Origin: Chloroflexota bacterium
GTDB lineage: Bacteria > Chloroflexota > Anaerolineae > Promineifilales > Promineifilaceae
Assembly (NCBI GenBank): GCA_024223125.1
Contig: JAAEOP010001257.1
Coordinates: 1 to 22,874, forward strand
DNA length: 22,874 bases
Direction: 5' to 3'
The translations under genes were made by a program, and so were the position numbers. The stretch's first letter is position 1. Each line of letters opens with the position of its first letter. The notes beneath the pieces were generated by a model that saw nothing but the letters and a program-made list of their open reading frames with translations, did no database searches and was not told where the DNA came from. Below, in pieces: positions 1-8,242 of this stretch.

Positions 1-40
1 CTAAGGAATGAGGATTAAATAATCCCATGAACTTTAATTT

Positions 41-106
41 GTCATTCCCGCGAAGGCGGGAATCCACTCGACTAAAAAGATGGATACCTGCCTTCGCAGG
101 TATGAC
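41..106. repeat. double-hairpin palindromic repeat (REP/MITE-like)
   Basis: Two arms of 26 bp (41-66 and 81-106) are inverted copies of one another, running from GTCAT to ATGAC, with 22 of 26 positions matching. Each arm is also a perfect hairpin on its own: ATTCCCGC-GAAG-GCGGGAAT and ATACCTGC-CTTC-GCAGGTAT. The four differences between the arms are two compensated base pairs, so both hairpins stay perfect. This layout is typical of dispersed REP or MITE-like elements seen in many bacterial genomes. No transposase is nearby. Confidence 0.75.
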
Positions 107-134
107 AAGTTCGGGGTTTAATAAAATCCCCATT

Positions 135-191
135 CCTAAGGGTTTTTGTGCCCAATACAATAGTGTTCTCAAGAGTAAAAAAACCCTTAGG
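135..191. repeat. 13-bp perfect inverted repeat
   Basis: CCTAAGGGTTTTT at 135-147 is the exact reverse complement of 179-191, with a 31-nt loop. It lies just past the 3' end of the minus-strand lipoprotein gene, so it could help end that transcript, but the long loop fits a small dispersed element better than a classic terminator. Confidence 0.6.
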
Positions 192-222
192 GTCTTGGTA
201 GCCCCCTGAACGCTTACAAAAA

Positions 223-1915
223 TTACCCACCCGGTTTACACTCTCCACGATAAAAAGCCCATTCTTCACATTCGCTGCCATCTTCAAAGACACACATACC
301 ATATTGACCGCCATCATCATCGGTGCGGAGTTCCAGCGTACCCCCTTGTTCACCACAAAAAACAGAGGCTGGATTTGCCAATTGGTTTAACCCCGATACG
401 GGCAGATTTTGCATGAGGATTTCGCGCCCTGTGTCACGGCCGCTTTCCAGGCCATCACTCCAAACCGCAACCCATTCTTGCTCGCCCGTCACATCAACAA
501 CCAGATCTCTTTTATCGGTCAATAAGGAAGACAGGACAGCGGGTTGATCCCAGACGGGATCCCCATTGCTGTCAATCAGCATCGCTTTCAGCCGCATTTC
601 CAGGGAATATTCATTTTCGGCCGTTTCGCCCTGCATGTAGAATACGATAATGTTACCGCTTGTCAGGCGGGGGGTAATCATGTCTAGTTCGGCACGGGAA
701 AGTTCAACGTAATTGCGGCCGTTTTCCCCCCACAACAACTCACCCGTCGGCGACATCTTCTGCCCGCTCAATCCTCTTTCTCTTTGATGCATATCTGTAT
801 CCATCCAAAAGGCAAATAACTCGTTTTTGTCAGGAGAAAGCTGCAAACGGGGCGCAATCTGCAAATTTGTACCGGAAGCGACGAGCGGCGCACCACCTTC
901 GAGCAGGAGTAGTTGACCGTCAGCATCCAGATGTTGCACAAAACCTTTAAGGTCAGTGGTGTACCAACCAATATACGCGCCGTCAGCGCCATCGCTTAAC
1001 ACCGTTGGTTGAATGAAAAAAGGAACAGATTCGTGCAATAAAACAGGCTCACCGTCATTCCAGATAAAGTTACCATCCTTATCTAATTTTTGGGCGTAGA
1101 TGGACATGATTTGCGACCCAACCTGGTTCTCTATGCCGTACACCAAAATGATTTGGTCACCCGCCGCCAAAAACCATCACGCCTTGTATGAAAGATTCTG
1201 TTTCTTGCCCTGGCACAACAAGACCGTCATCTCCCCAAACTTTTTCGCCGCCAGGCGTTAATTTCTGTATGACTAGTTTTGGAGCGTCGGCTGTATCTTG
1301 ATCCCATAACAAGGCGATATGATTTGGCGTACTTACGGTTGTTGGCGATGGACCGCCAAATCCTTCATTATCGGTTATCTGCAATCCATCTTCACCCCAC
1401 AACGGGTCGCCGTCTGGCGAAAATTTGTAGGCGTAGAGATTGCTACTACCGTTTCTTATATCTTGAAAAATCAGGATGAGATTGCCGTCGTTGTCTTTTG
1501 TGAAGGCGTAATCGCTGATCCATGTGTTGGATTTGTTATCGCTGATGACACGGCCGTTTTCCCCCCACTGTGCATTTCCCGCCGCATCATACCGCTGCAT
1601 ACGCACATCATAATTTTCCAAGTTTTGGTTGGAAAACCAGGCCACATAAATATCACCTTTATTGCCGATTACGATGCGGGGGAGGACATGATCGCCGCCC
1701 AAATTTGTGACGTGGATATTTTGTGTCGGATCGGGGTTCCATTGGGTGGTTGTTTCTGCCGGCGGCTGGGCGGATTCTGCGGTTGGGGGGAAATCTGTGG
1801 GGGGTACGGCCGTTGCCTCCGCTTCTGCAGGCGTAGAATTCCCGCAACCTGCCAACACACATAACAAAACGGACATAACAACTAAACTAACAATACTCAT
1901 TTTCCTGTAAATCAT
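223..1915 (-). pseudogene. lipoprotein with WG-rich repeats and C-terminal DUF333, frameshifted
   Basis: Two overlapping minus-strand frames (1915-1157 and 1170-223) read as one protein of about 563 residues if one base is removed from the A5 run at 1169-1173 (T5 on the coding strand). The N-terminus is a lipoprotein signal with the lipobox LAGC, then a Thr/Pro-rich linker. The start at 1915 has a strong AAGGAG ribosome site. The body carries about seven units of 50-60 residues, each with a pattern like D-x-x-G-x-x-x-W-G-E-N-G (QWGENGR, LWGEDGL, VWGDDGL, IWNDGEP, LWGENGR, VWDQ), suggesting a beta-propeller. The last 50 residues, with NPASVFC, a DDDGGQYG stretch and ECEEWAFYRGEC, match DUF333. 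It is probably a cell-surface protein of unknown ligand. The frameshift may be genuine, programmed or a sequencing error. Confidence 0.8.
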
Positions 1916-1958
1916 AATATTCTCCTTTTCTTGTATCTTCTTAATATTCTGGGGCTGG

Positions 1959-2396
1959 CTATATCTGGTTGACGGTTAGATTGCTGATTAACTGCTTTAA
2001 GACGCTGGTTGTAATCGCCAGATGGTCAGGATTGATGCCGTCTGTTGCGCTCATGATCGTTTGTATGGCGACAGGGATTAAAGACGCTTCCAACTGCCTT
2101 CCTTTATCCGTCAAAAAGACCTTTTTCGCCCGACGATCCTGACTGTCTTGCTGACGATACACATAACCAGATTTTCCAGCTCTTTTCAAGAGACTGGTGA
2201 TAGACGCTTTATGTTTTAACAATCGCTTTGATAATTCAAGCGGAGCCAATCCATCTTCGGACCATAATTCAGCCAGCAATATCCATTGCTCAACTGTGAT
2301 TTGACTTTCTACTTGCCGCAGATTATGGTGCAACTGATTTCGCATCAGCCTTGATGATTTGCCCAGTAATCCGCCTAAAGAATCCTCCGCTCGCAT
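1959..2396 (-). CDS. MarR family transcriptional regulator
   Basis: The 145-residue protein has the length and pattern of MarR winged-helix repressors. A helical N-terminus with VEQWILLAELW is followed by a recognition-helix region (LSKRLLKHKASITSLLKRA). A beta-wing with DSQDRRAKKVFLTDKG follows, then C-terminal dimerisation helices. MarR proteins bind palindromic operators as dimers and release them on binding small aromatic ligands. The start has an AGGTG ribosome site at 2402-2406 on the coding strand. A near-perfect palindrome lies directly upstream, so it is probably autoregulated. No intact exporter is adjacent; the divergent side holds only a short broken membrane-protein start. What it regulates today is unknown; the exporter at 5273-6529 is the nearest candidate. 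Confidence 0.9.
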   Translation of the reverse strand: MRAEDSLGGLLGKSSRLMRNQLHHNLRQVESQITVEQWILLAELWSEDGLAPLELSKRLLKHKASITSLLKRAGKSGYVYRQQDSQDRRAKKVFLTDKGRQLEASLIPVAIQTIMSATDGINPDHLAITTSVLKQLISNLTVNQI

Positions 2397-2406
2397 ATGT
2401 ACACCT

Positions 2407-2430
2407 ATTTAGTATGAATTCAAACTAAAT
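2407..2430. promoter_or_regulatory. probable MarR operator (24-bp palindrome)
   Basis: ATTTAGT-n-TGAATTCA-n-ACTAAAT matches its own reverse complement at 22 of 24 positions; only the symmetric A/A pair flanking the core breaks it. It lies 10 bp upstream of the MarR start, next to the ribosome site. A minus-strand TTGACA (2437-2442) lies just beyond it. Position and symmetry fit autorepression. Confidence 0.75.
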
Positions 2431-2560
2431 GGGATATGTCAAAGTGCTTTTCGTTACTCATTCCAACACAAATTCGCTATAGTTAAGCAACTCATTTTCA
2501 CACGGCCGTCGCCAATAACTTTGACAGCGGTGACAAATTCTTTGACGATTGATAAACCTG

Positions 2561-2678
2561 ATGACACAAACAACTGAGGATATTCCCCAACTTAATCTAA
2601 CGCAACGATGGGCGATGGACGCTGGCCGTCATTGGTTTCATTGTGTTGTTGGCTCTTTTACTAAGGGCTTGCCCGTAA
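2561..2678 (+). pseudogene. remnant N-terminus of a membrane protein, divergent from marR
   Basis: From ATG 2561 the reading is MTQTTEDIPQLNLTQRWAM. After a one-base shift near 2618 it continues TLAVIGFIVLLALLLRACP to a stop at 2676-2678. A polar N-terminus, then one hydrophobic helix, is the usual start of an inner-membrane efflux adaptor or transporter, the kind of gene often placed opposite a MarR regulator. Only about 38 residues survive and the frame is broken. The family assignment is inference; the frameshifted hydrophobic segment is seen directly. Confidence 0.4.
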
Positions 2679-2695
2679 ATAACTTTTGAGTTTCC

Positions 2696-2729
2696 AGATT
2701 GGTTTACTCTCGAAAGAGTGAACCAATCT
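2696..2729. repeat. 15-bp stem, 4-nt loop hairpin
   Basis: AGATTGGTTTACTCT (2696-2710), loop CGAA, then 2715-2729 pairing at 14 of 15 positions with one G-T pair. Short outer arms TAACTT (2680-2685) and AAGTTA (2734-2739) extend the symmetry. It follows the remnant membrane-protein reading frame and no T-run follows, so a dispersed palindromic element is more likely than a terminator. Confidence 0.65.
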
Positions 2730-2836
2730 TGCCAAGTTAAAAACGAGCGTTCCCTAACGACCTTTTTCCCCAAACGGCCGGAGCATGAAGTGAAACCAGA
2801 AGAGCGGGTAAAACTATGTAATCATTCACTCCCCCA

Positions 2837-2902
2837 AGGTGCCCGGCACTTATAAACGAGTGTGCTACTCCAGTAGACTTGGTAATGAAGTGCCGGGCAC
2901 CT
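2837..2902. repeat. 15-bp perfect terminal inverted repeat (MITE-like)
   Basis: AGGTGCCCGGCACTT (2837-2851) and its exact reverse complement (2888-2902) enclose 36 bp. The right arm runs into the 5' end of the open frame that follows, so the element appears to have truncated that gene. No flanking target duplication is obvious. Confidence 0.65.
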
Positions 2903-3231
2903 GAATGGTTACTAGATTTGTGGGAAACGTGGGCCGATGATTTGCAAGAGCGATTTGAAACTACTGGTTATAAACAAAAGTCTATCGCTGGATTCCGTAT
3001 GAACTGGAAAAAATGCCTATCCATCCGCCTCATTTCTGGCAGCAAGTACAAGATATTTTGGAAGGGGATAAACAAAAATCGCTCATTATGCTTTATGCGC
3101 TGATTTACGAAGTACTGGCATTGGTTGAAACGCATATGCCAGATATTGATGTGACTACAAAGCAACGTATGAACGCTTTAGCCGTTTATGCTTGCGACGC
3201 CAAACCAAAATTGAAGGAATTGATTCAATAA
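2903..3231 (+). pseudogene. frameshifted, 5'-truncated ORF of unknown function
   Basis: One frame reads EWLLDLWETWADDLQERF up to about 2975. A second frame takes over as KVYRWIPYELEKMPIHPPHF and continues to a stop at 3229-3231. Adding one base to the short A-run near 2973-2978 joins them into one protein of about 110 residues ending in KPKLKELIQ. The left end abuts the inverted repeat at 2837-2902, and no ribosome site or start is convincing before it. I do not recognise the family. The stop is one base before the next gene's ATG, so the ORF was probably translationally coupled to it. A shorter functional gene from ATG 3013 (72 residues) remains possible. Confidence 0.45.
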
Positions 3232-3232
3232 T

Positions 3233-4213
3233 ATGAGTATGCTAACAGAATTTCCTTTCCCCAAACAATATAAAGCACGCGCCGCAACGATGGCTGATGT
3301 AACGGCCGTTGTCGATCTCATGAATACCTGCACCCAAGCCGCAACTGGCGAAGCTGGCGAGAGCGTGGCCGACAGGAAAAATGCGTGGGAAACGCCGGGG
3401 CTAGACATTACCACAGATATCCATCTTGTTTTTGCACCAGATAACACGCTGGTGGGTATATTAGAATTTTGGGACGTACTAAAACCGCATATTCAAGTTT
3501 CCATCCAGATTTACATCCACCCCCAATACGATGTGCAAACAATTGGTTCATATCTATTGGGCTGGGCAGATCGGCGAGAGGAAGAGGCGTTGACGCACGC
3601 TTTGCCTGAAGGTCAGGTTGTGCTTTTAGCTGGAGCAGACGGCCGTGAACTAGCCAAACAACAGCTTTTCCAGACCAACGGTTACGCTGTCACCCGCTAT
3701 TTCTGGAGGATGGTGTTAACAATGGATAGCCTACCTCATTCGCCAGTCTGGCCGGAGGGAATTGTGATTCGCGCTCACGTCGCGGGGCAAGACGATTACG
3801 TCGTGTATGAAACAATCGAAGCCGCTTTCAATGATCATTGGCGGCATGTACCCATCGCCTATGAACAGTGGCAACATTGGAACATTGAAGATGAAGAGTT
3901 TGATTCCTCGTTATGGTTTTTGGCGCTGGATGGTGATGTGGTGGCAGGCGCATTGATGGGATGGCCGACTTTTGGTGATGATGCCGAAATGGGACTAATC
4001 ACCGATTTGGGTGTGCGCCCAGAATGGCGCAAGCGGGGCATCGGCAAAGCATTACTGTTGCACGCTTTTCACGAATTCCATCGGCGGGGGATATTGAAGG
4101 TTGCGCTTACTGTGGACACAGAAAGCTCCACGAATGCCCCTGCTTTGTATGAACGAGTAGGAATGCGTCCTGCCCAAAGCCGCATTATGTATGAAAAAGA
4201 GGTGCGCCAGTGA
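3233..4213 (+). CDS. tandem GNAT-fold N-acetyltransferase
   Basis: The 326-residue protein has two GNAT units, as in mycothiol-synthase-like and related double-domain acetyltransferases. The N-terminal half (about 14-165) is degenerate. The C-terminal half (about 176-322) keeps the acetyl-CoA site: TDLGVRPEWRKRGIGKALL (257-275), with the R-x-x-G-x-G loop at 266-271, and ALYERVGM near 304-311. It would transfer acetyl from acetyl-CoA to an unidentified amine. It starts one base after the preceding stop, with another in-frame ATG at 3239, and overlaps the next gene by 4 bp (GTGA), so the run is an operon. Substrate is not predictable from sequence. Confidence 0.88.
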   Translation: MSMLTEFPFPKQYKARAATMADVTAVVDLMNTCTQAATGEAGESVADRKNAWETPGLDITTDIHLVFAPDNTLVGILEFWDVLKPHIQVSIQIYIHPQYDVQTIGSYLLGWADRREEEALTHALPEGQVVLLAGADGRELAKQQLFQTNGYAVTRYFWRMVLTMDSLPHSPVWPEGIVIRAHVAGQDDYVVYETIEAAFNDHWRHVPIAYEQWQHWNIEDEEFDSSLWFLALDGDVVAGALMGWPTFGDDAEMGLITDLGVRPEWRKRGIGKALLLHAFHEFHRRGILKVALTVDTESSTNAPALYERVGMRPAQSRIMYEKEVRQ

Positions 4214-4722
4214 ATGTGATAATACCAACCATAACGACTGGAAGATTGTGTTTACGGCCGTTTACCCCTGTAGACGCCACCCCCCTACACCACATCCTAA
4301 ATGGCAAAGATGTCCTGAAATATTTCCCTGGTACACAAACTCCTTCACAGGAACAGGTAGAGCGGATGATCGGCCGTTTGCTTAACCATTGGCAGGAAAA
4401 AGGGTACGGTCTGTGGGCGATGGAACTACAATCAACGGGCGCGTTGTTGGGACGATGCGGTCTACAACATATTCCCGAAACGGATGAAGTGGAGATAGAT
4501 TTCATTTTAGATCACCGCTATTGGGGGCGTGGTTTTGCCACCGAAGCGGGAGAGGCTGCTTTGCAATACGGTTTTGACAAATTGGGTTTGGCCGAAGCGG
4601 TAGGCATTGTCCATCCAGAAAATATCGCCTCGCAGCGGGTGTTGGAAAAATTGGGGCTGCAATTTATTGAAGAAACTGAATATTTTGGCATGGCGTGTTA
4701 TCGGTATGTAAGGAGTAAATAA
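4210..4722 (+). CDS. RimJ/RimL-type GNAT acetyltransferase
   Basis: This 170-residue protein starts at GTG 4210, which overlaps the previous stop as GTGA, so it is likely coupled. Family marks are the opening TGRLCLRPFTPVDA, the acetyl-CoA loop YWGRGFATEAGEAAL, and NIASQRVLEKLGLQF near the C-terminus; all are typical of the Acetyltransf_3 (RimJ/RimL) group. Members acetylate protein N-termini, aminoglycosides or other small amines. Nothing here fixes the substrate. The stop TAA shares its last base with the next ATG (TAATG), continuing the operon. Confidence 0.9.
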   Translation: MNVIIPTITTGRLCLRPFTPVDATPLHHILNGKDVLKYFPGTQTPSQEQVERMIGRLLNHWQEKGYGLWAMELQSTGALLGRCGLQHIPETDEVEIDFILDHRYWGRGFATEAGEAALQYGFDKLGLAEAVGIVHPENIASQRVLEKLGLQFIEETEYFGMACYRYVRSK

Positions 4723-5258
4723 TGGAGACTTCTGTCCGTGATGTTTTACAACGGCTTCAAGATGGGTACGTGACCCGCAACGTGGCTCAACTGGGCGAAT
4801 TCATGCAGCTTTTTCTGCCACAAGATGATATTGAGATGATTGGCATTGGCGCGGCCGTGCGCGATGGGTACGAATGGTTTCAGGGAGTACAAGCCGTGCG
4901 TGAAATCATTGAATCTGACTGGACCCATTGGGGAGATGTTACCCTTGATATCGCTGGAGCCAAGATCACAGTTCATAATGAGACGGCGTGGCTGTCAACC
5001 AGCGGCGCATTGACGCAAACGGATACGTTTGAAAAAGCACTGCCATTTTACCTTGAGCAGATGAAAGATTTGCTGGTGGCTGAGAATCAAACGCCGGCCG
5101 AAAATTTAATGGAAGCAACCCACTTTGGGTTGCGACGGTTGCGTGAGCGACAATTAGGAGTGGGGCACAAATGGCCGTTGGTGTTAACGGCCGTTCTCAT
5201 CAAAATCGATCGCGGCTGGCAGTTTCATACACTTCATTGGTCTATGCCCGTTGATTAG
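4722..5258 (+). CDS. NTF2/SnoaL-like fold protein
   Basis: The 178-residue protein opens with VRDVLQRLQDGYVTRN, followed by a GxGAAVRDGYEWFQG segment, ITVHNETAWLSTSGAL, and a C-terminal WQFHTLHWSMP. This order of helix, cone-forming beta strands and a final HWS strand is the SnoaL-like/DUF4440 pattern. Such proteins are small-molecule-binding cones, some enzymatic and some only binding; no catalytic residue can be named here. It overlaps the upstream GNAT gene by one base and sits 14 bp before the MFS gene, so it is probably co-transcribed with a modification and export cassette. Confidence 0.7.
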   Translation: METSVRDVLQRLQDGYVTRNVAQLGEFMQLFLPQDDIEMIGIGAAVRDGYEWFQGVQAVREIIESDWTHWGDVTLDIAGAKITVHNETAWLSTSGALTQTDTFEKALPFYLEQMKDLLVAENQTPAENLMEATHFGLRRLRERQLGVGHKWPLVLTAVLIKIDRGWQFHTLHWSMPVD

Positions 5259-5272
5259 AAAACAAATAAATC

Positions 5273-6529
5273 ATGACAAATGAAGAAGAAAAGCGTCCCA
5301 TACGGCCGTTCCTCGCAATCTGGACAGGACAATCTATCTCCCTGTTGGGCAGCAGCCTGGTAAGCTTTGCCCTCATCTGGTGGTTAACCGAGGAGAGTGG
5401 TTCGGCCACTGTTCTAGCTTTGGCCAGCATCGTCACCATTATCCCGCGTGTGCTGCTTAGTCCTATTATTGGCACACTGGTTGACCGTTGGCCGCGTGGA
5501 CGCATCATGCTTATCTCCGACATTAGCATCGCCTTTACCACGATGGTAATGGCTCTCTTTTTTGCTTTGGACATCAAAGAAATAACCCTGGTTTACCTGC
5601 TCATGTTCATTCGCGGTTTAGGCGGCGCCTTTCACGGTCCCGCCATGATTGTCTCGACAACGCTTATGGTTCCGGAAAAACATTACTCACGCATCGCCGG
5701 ACTAAACAACGCTCTGAGGGGGGCCATGAGTATCCTGGCTCCTCTGATGGGCGCCTTGTTACTCAGCGTCTTGCCCTTACAAAGTATCCTGGCGCTTGAT
5801 GTTATCACTGCTTTGCCAGCCATCATTCCGTTACTCTTTATCACCATTCCCCAGCCAACAGAATCACAACCTGCACAGACGACACCTCGTCCTTCTGTGT
5901 GGCGAGAGTTACGCCAGGGTTTACGTTACATCGTGCGTTGGCCCGGCCTCATGATGTTGATTGGCGTCTATGCGATGGTGCATTTCTTATTGGCTCCGGC
6001 GTTGGCCTTTATGCCGCTTTTGGTGACTGATCATTTTGCTGGCGGAGCCTTGCAGTTGGCCTCGCTCCAATCAGCAGCGGGAATTGGACTGGTGATAGGC
6101 GGCTTGGCGCTGGGTTTGTGGGGTGGACTTAAACGACGGATGGCTACAGCGATGATCGCTTTGGCGCTCATGGGAGTGGGCATGATCTCGATTGGTCTGG
6201 CGCCGTCAGCGGCTTTTCCCATAGCCGTTGTGGGAATGTTTACAGTTGGCTTCACCCTATCTTTTGTTACCAGTCTAAGATTGGCTGTGCTGCAAACAGC
6301 GATTCTGCCAGAGCTACAGGGGCGGGTGATTACGGTGGTATTGAGCAGTACCGCTCTCACAGACCCTATCGGTTTGGCAATTGCCGGTCCGCTTTCGGAT
6401 ACGGTGGGGGTAAGAATATGGTATATCGTCTGTGGCATCATTACGATTGTTATGGGGATTGGGGCGCTGTTTGTACCAGCCATCATTAATATTGAAAAGG
6501 AATCACACCCCATACCAACAGCCGTTTAG
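5273..6529 (+). CDS. MFS transporter, drug-exporter type
   Basis: The 418-residue protein is very hydrophobic, with about 12 membrane helices. It carries the MFS loop 2-3 motif GTLVDRWPRGRIM (G-x-x-x-D-R-x-x-x-R). The opening IRPFLAIWTGQSISLLGSSL resembles the DHA3 macrolide-efflux group of proton antiporters. It lies at the end of the acetyltransferase run. An exporter next to two GNAT enzymes suggests handling of a toxic or signalling compound, which is inference. No ribosome site stands out before ATG 5273. Apart from one octamer at 5302-5309 the gene lacks the ACGGCCGT repeats common in its neighbours. Confidence 0.88.
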   Translation: MTNEEEKRPIRPFLAIWTGQSISLLGSSLVSFALIWWLTEESGSATVLALASIVTIIPRVLLSPIIGTLVDRWPRGRIMLISDISIAFTTMVMALFFALDIKEITLVYLLMFIRGLGGAFHGPAMIVSTTLMVPEKHYSRIAGLNNALRGAMSILAPLMGALLLSVLPLQSILALDVITALPAIIPLLFITIPQPTESQPAQTTPRPSVWRELRQGLRYIVRWPGLMMLIGVYAMVHFLLAPALAFMPLLVTDHFAGGALQLASLQSAAGIGLVIGGLALGLWGGLKRRMATAMIALALMGVGMISIGLAPSAAFPIAVVGMFTVGFTLSFVTSLRLAVLQTAILPELQGRVITVVLSSTALTDPIGLAIAGPLSDTVGVRIWYIVCGIITIVMGIGALFVPAIINIEKESHPIPTAV

Positions 6530-6697
6530 CCCCTTGCTACAACTGACAAAATATTAACCACTCCCACACACATACGCATAATCAGCTAATACGGCCGTGT
6601 CCCCCTGCCTCGCCAGGCCACTAAAAATCAAGCAATAATAAACATGGTTAGCAAATTGGCTGTTGTTTCAACCTGAAAAAGCGCTCATAATGGGTGA

Positions 6698-8242
6698 ATG
6701 AATCGTAGTTTGAAGATGGACATAACGAACCGGAATCGTGTTTTCCGATTGTTGATTTTGTATCGTTGGCTTAGTTTGCTGCCGGCGGTTGTATTTGTGT
6801 TTCTCTCTTATTATCGGGGGGATGGGGAAGGGCGATACGTGTGGGTGTTGCTCACGGCCGTTACTCTCAACATCATCATCTCTACATTTTTCTCACAGCT
6901 AAACCGCGCCCTGAAAAAGCAACCGCCCTTGCTGTTCATCGAGTTCATATTGGTAGCCTTGTTTATCGCACTTTCTGGGGGTTGGCAGTCGCCTTACTAT
7001 TTGTATGCCCTCAATCCACTCCTGGCAGCAGCTTTCTTTTTTCAACTGCGGGGGGCGATTATAGCAGTGACGGTTTTGTCGCCCCTCTATCTACTGGCCG
7101 TTTTCTTTGACAGACAGGTGTATGGCGGTGTTGTGGATTGGTTTGCTACGGCCGTGAATATCATCGGCTTTTATCTGATTAGCGGTACATTTGGCTATGC
7201 GGCGGTTTTGCTGGCCCAGTTGAGGAAGACAGGTGCGGAACTGCAAACGGTGCATCAGGAATTGAAGGCGCTGCATGATCTGACGGTATTGCTGAATGGG
7301 GCAGCCGATGTGGCCGCGGTAAAAGAGATGGTTGTAACGGCCGTGACCAACGATCTTGGCTGCCGGCGGGCAATCATTGAATTAGTGGAAAAACCCCAAT
7401 CTAATTTGAACAGCCATTTTGACCGGGAAATGATTATCCCGCTGTGTTGGGGAACAAAACCAATTGGGGTTTTGCTGGTAGAACCGGCGGCTCATGATAT
7501 TGGTGGTGATACCTTACGTCCCGCTTTGGAAGCGATTGCCCAACAAACGGCCGTTACTCTGGGAATGATGATGACCAGACAACGCCGCGCCAAAGAGACG
7601 GCCGTGCAAGAGGAACGCGCCCGCATCGCCTTGGATATTCACGACTCTGTTTCTCAATCTTTATTTGGCGCCGCCTTTGCCCTCAGCGGCTCACTCAAAT
7701 TACTACCAGACAAACCAGAAACGGCCATTCCCGAATTGGAACGCGCCTTAACTATCACCGAAACTGTCCGCAAAGAAATCCGCCGCACGATTCATGACAT
7801 CTGGCCAGAAGAGATAACGGCCAAAGCATTTGAGACGGATTTGCAAAAATATATCAACGACGTATTGCAAGCGCACAAGCTGACAATTCGCTTTGATATT
7901 CGGGGTGATTTTGGGGCGCTCTCTGCACGCGTTCGCCGCAGTCTGTATCGGATTTCGCAAGAAGCGCTGACCAATATTGTCCATCACGCGGCCGCCGATG
8001 AAGCCAGCGTTTGTGTAGATGTAGTCAATCATTGGGCTACATTATCTATTCGTGACAACGGCCGGGGCTTTGAACCCCACGCGGCTCTATCTCAGGAACA
8101 CGGCTTCGAGCATTTTGGCCTGCGTGGCATGGTTGCCCGCACACGCTCATTGGGCGGAAGTTGTGACATCTTTAGCCGGCCGGGTGCAGGTACATCCATT
8201 GTTATAGACATTCCAGCGTACAGTGAGGGACAACATGAATGA
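6698..8242 (+). CDS. sensor histidine kinase, NarL/DegS type
   Basis: The 514-residue protein begins with about six membrane helices (15-175) and no large external loop, so it likely senses membrane or intracellular cues. A GAF-like region follows at about 190-295. The HisKA_3 dimer domain has ERARIALDIHDSVSQSL with phospho-accepting His315. The ATPase domain has the N-box QEALTNIVHHA (Asn426), the G1 box IRDNGRGF (453-458) and the G2 box HFGLRGM near 472-478. It autophosphorylates and passes phosphate to the response regulator encoded directly downstream, whose start overlaps this gene's 3' end. The gene carries five ACGGCCGT octamers. An alternative start is ATG 6716. Confidence 0.95.
   Translation: MNRSLKMDITNRNRVFRLLILYRWLSLLPAVVFVFLSYYRGDGEGRYVWVLLTAVTLNIIISTFFSQLNRALKKQPPLLFIEFILVALFIALSGGWQSPYYLYALNPLLAAAFFFQLRGAIIAVTVLSPLYLLAVFFDRQVYGGVVDWFATAVNIIGFYLISGTFGYAAVLLAQLRKTGAELQTVHQELKALHDLTVLLNGAADVAAVKEMVVTAVTNDLGCRRAIIELVEKPQSNLNSHFDREMIIPLCWGTKPIGVLLVEPAAHDIGGDTLRPALEAIAQQTAVTLGMMMTRQRRAKETAVQEERARIALDIHDSVSQSLFGAAFALSGSLKLLPDKPETAIPELERALTITETVRKEIRRTIHDIWPEEITAKAFETDLQKYINDVLQAHKLTIRFDIRGDFGALSARVRRSLYRISQEALTNIVHHAAADEASVCVDVVNHWATLSIRDNGRGFEPHAALSQEHGFEHFGLRGMVARTRSLGGSCDIFSRPGAGTSIVIDIPAYSEGQHE

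Larger units (their letters stand above)
2397..2902. other. gene-poor stretch of remnants and repeats
   Basis: These 500 bp hold the MarR operator (2407-2430), one ACGGCCGT octamer (2502-2509), a broken membrane-protein start (2561-2678) and two hairpin repeats (2696-2729 and 2837-2902). I see no intact gene. It reads as a decayed locus that once faced the MarR gene. Confidence 0.6.

Noticed and set aside
1319..1864. Long plus-strand open frame opposite the lipoprotein gene
   Set aside because: It is antisense to a gene with a lipobox and repeats, has no ribosome site and its composition reads as a shadow.
6031..6513. 160-codon minus-strand frame inside the MFS gene
   Set aside because: It is the reverse of a clear transporter; no motifs or start signals support it.
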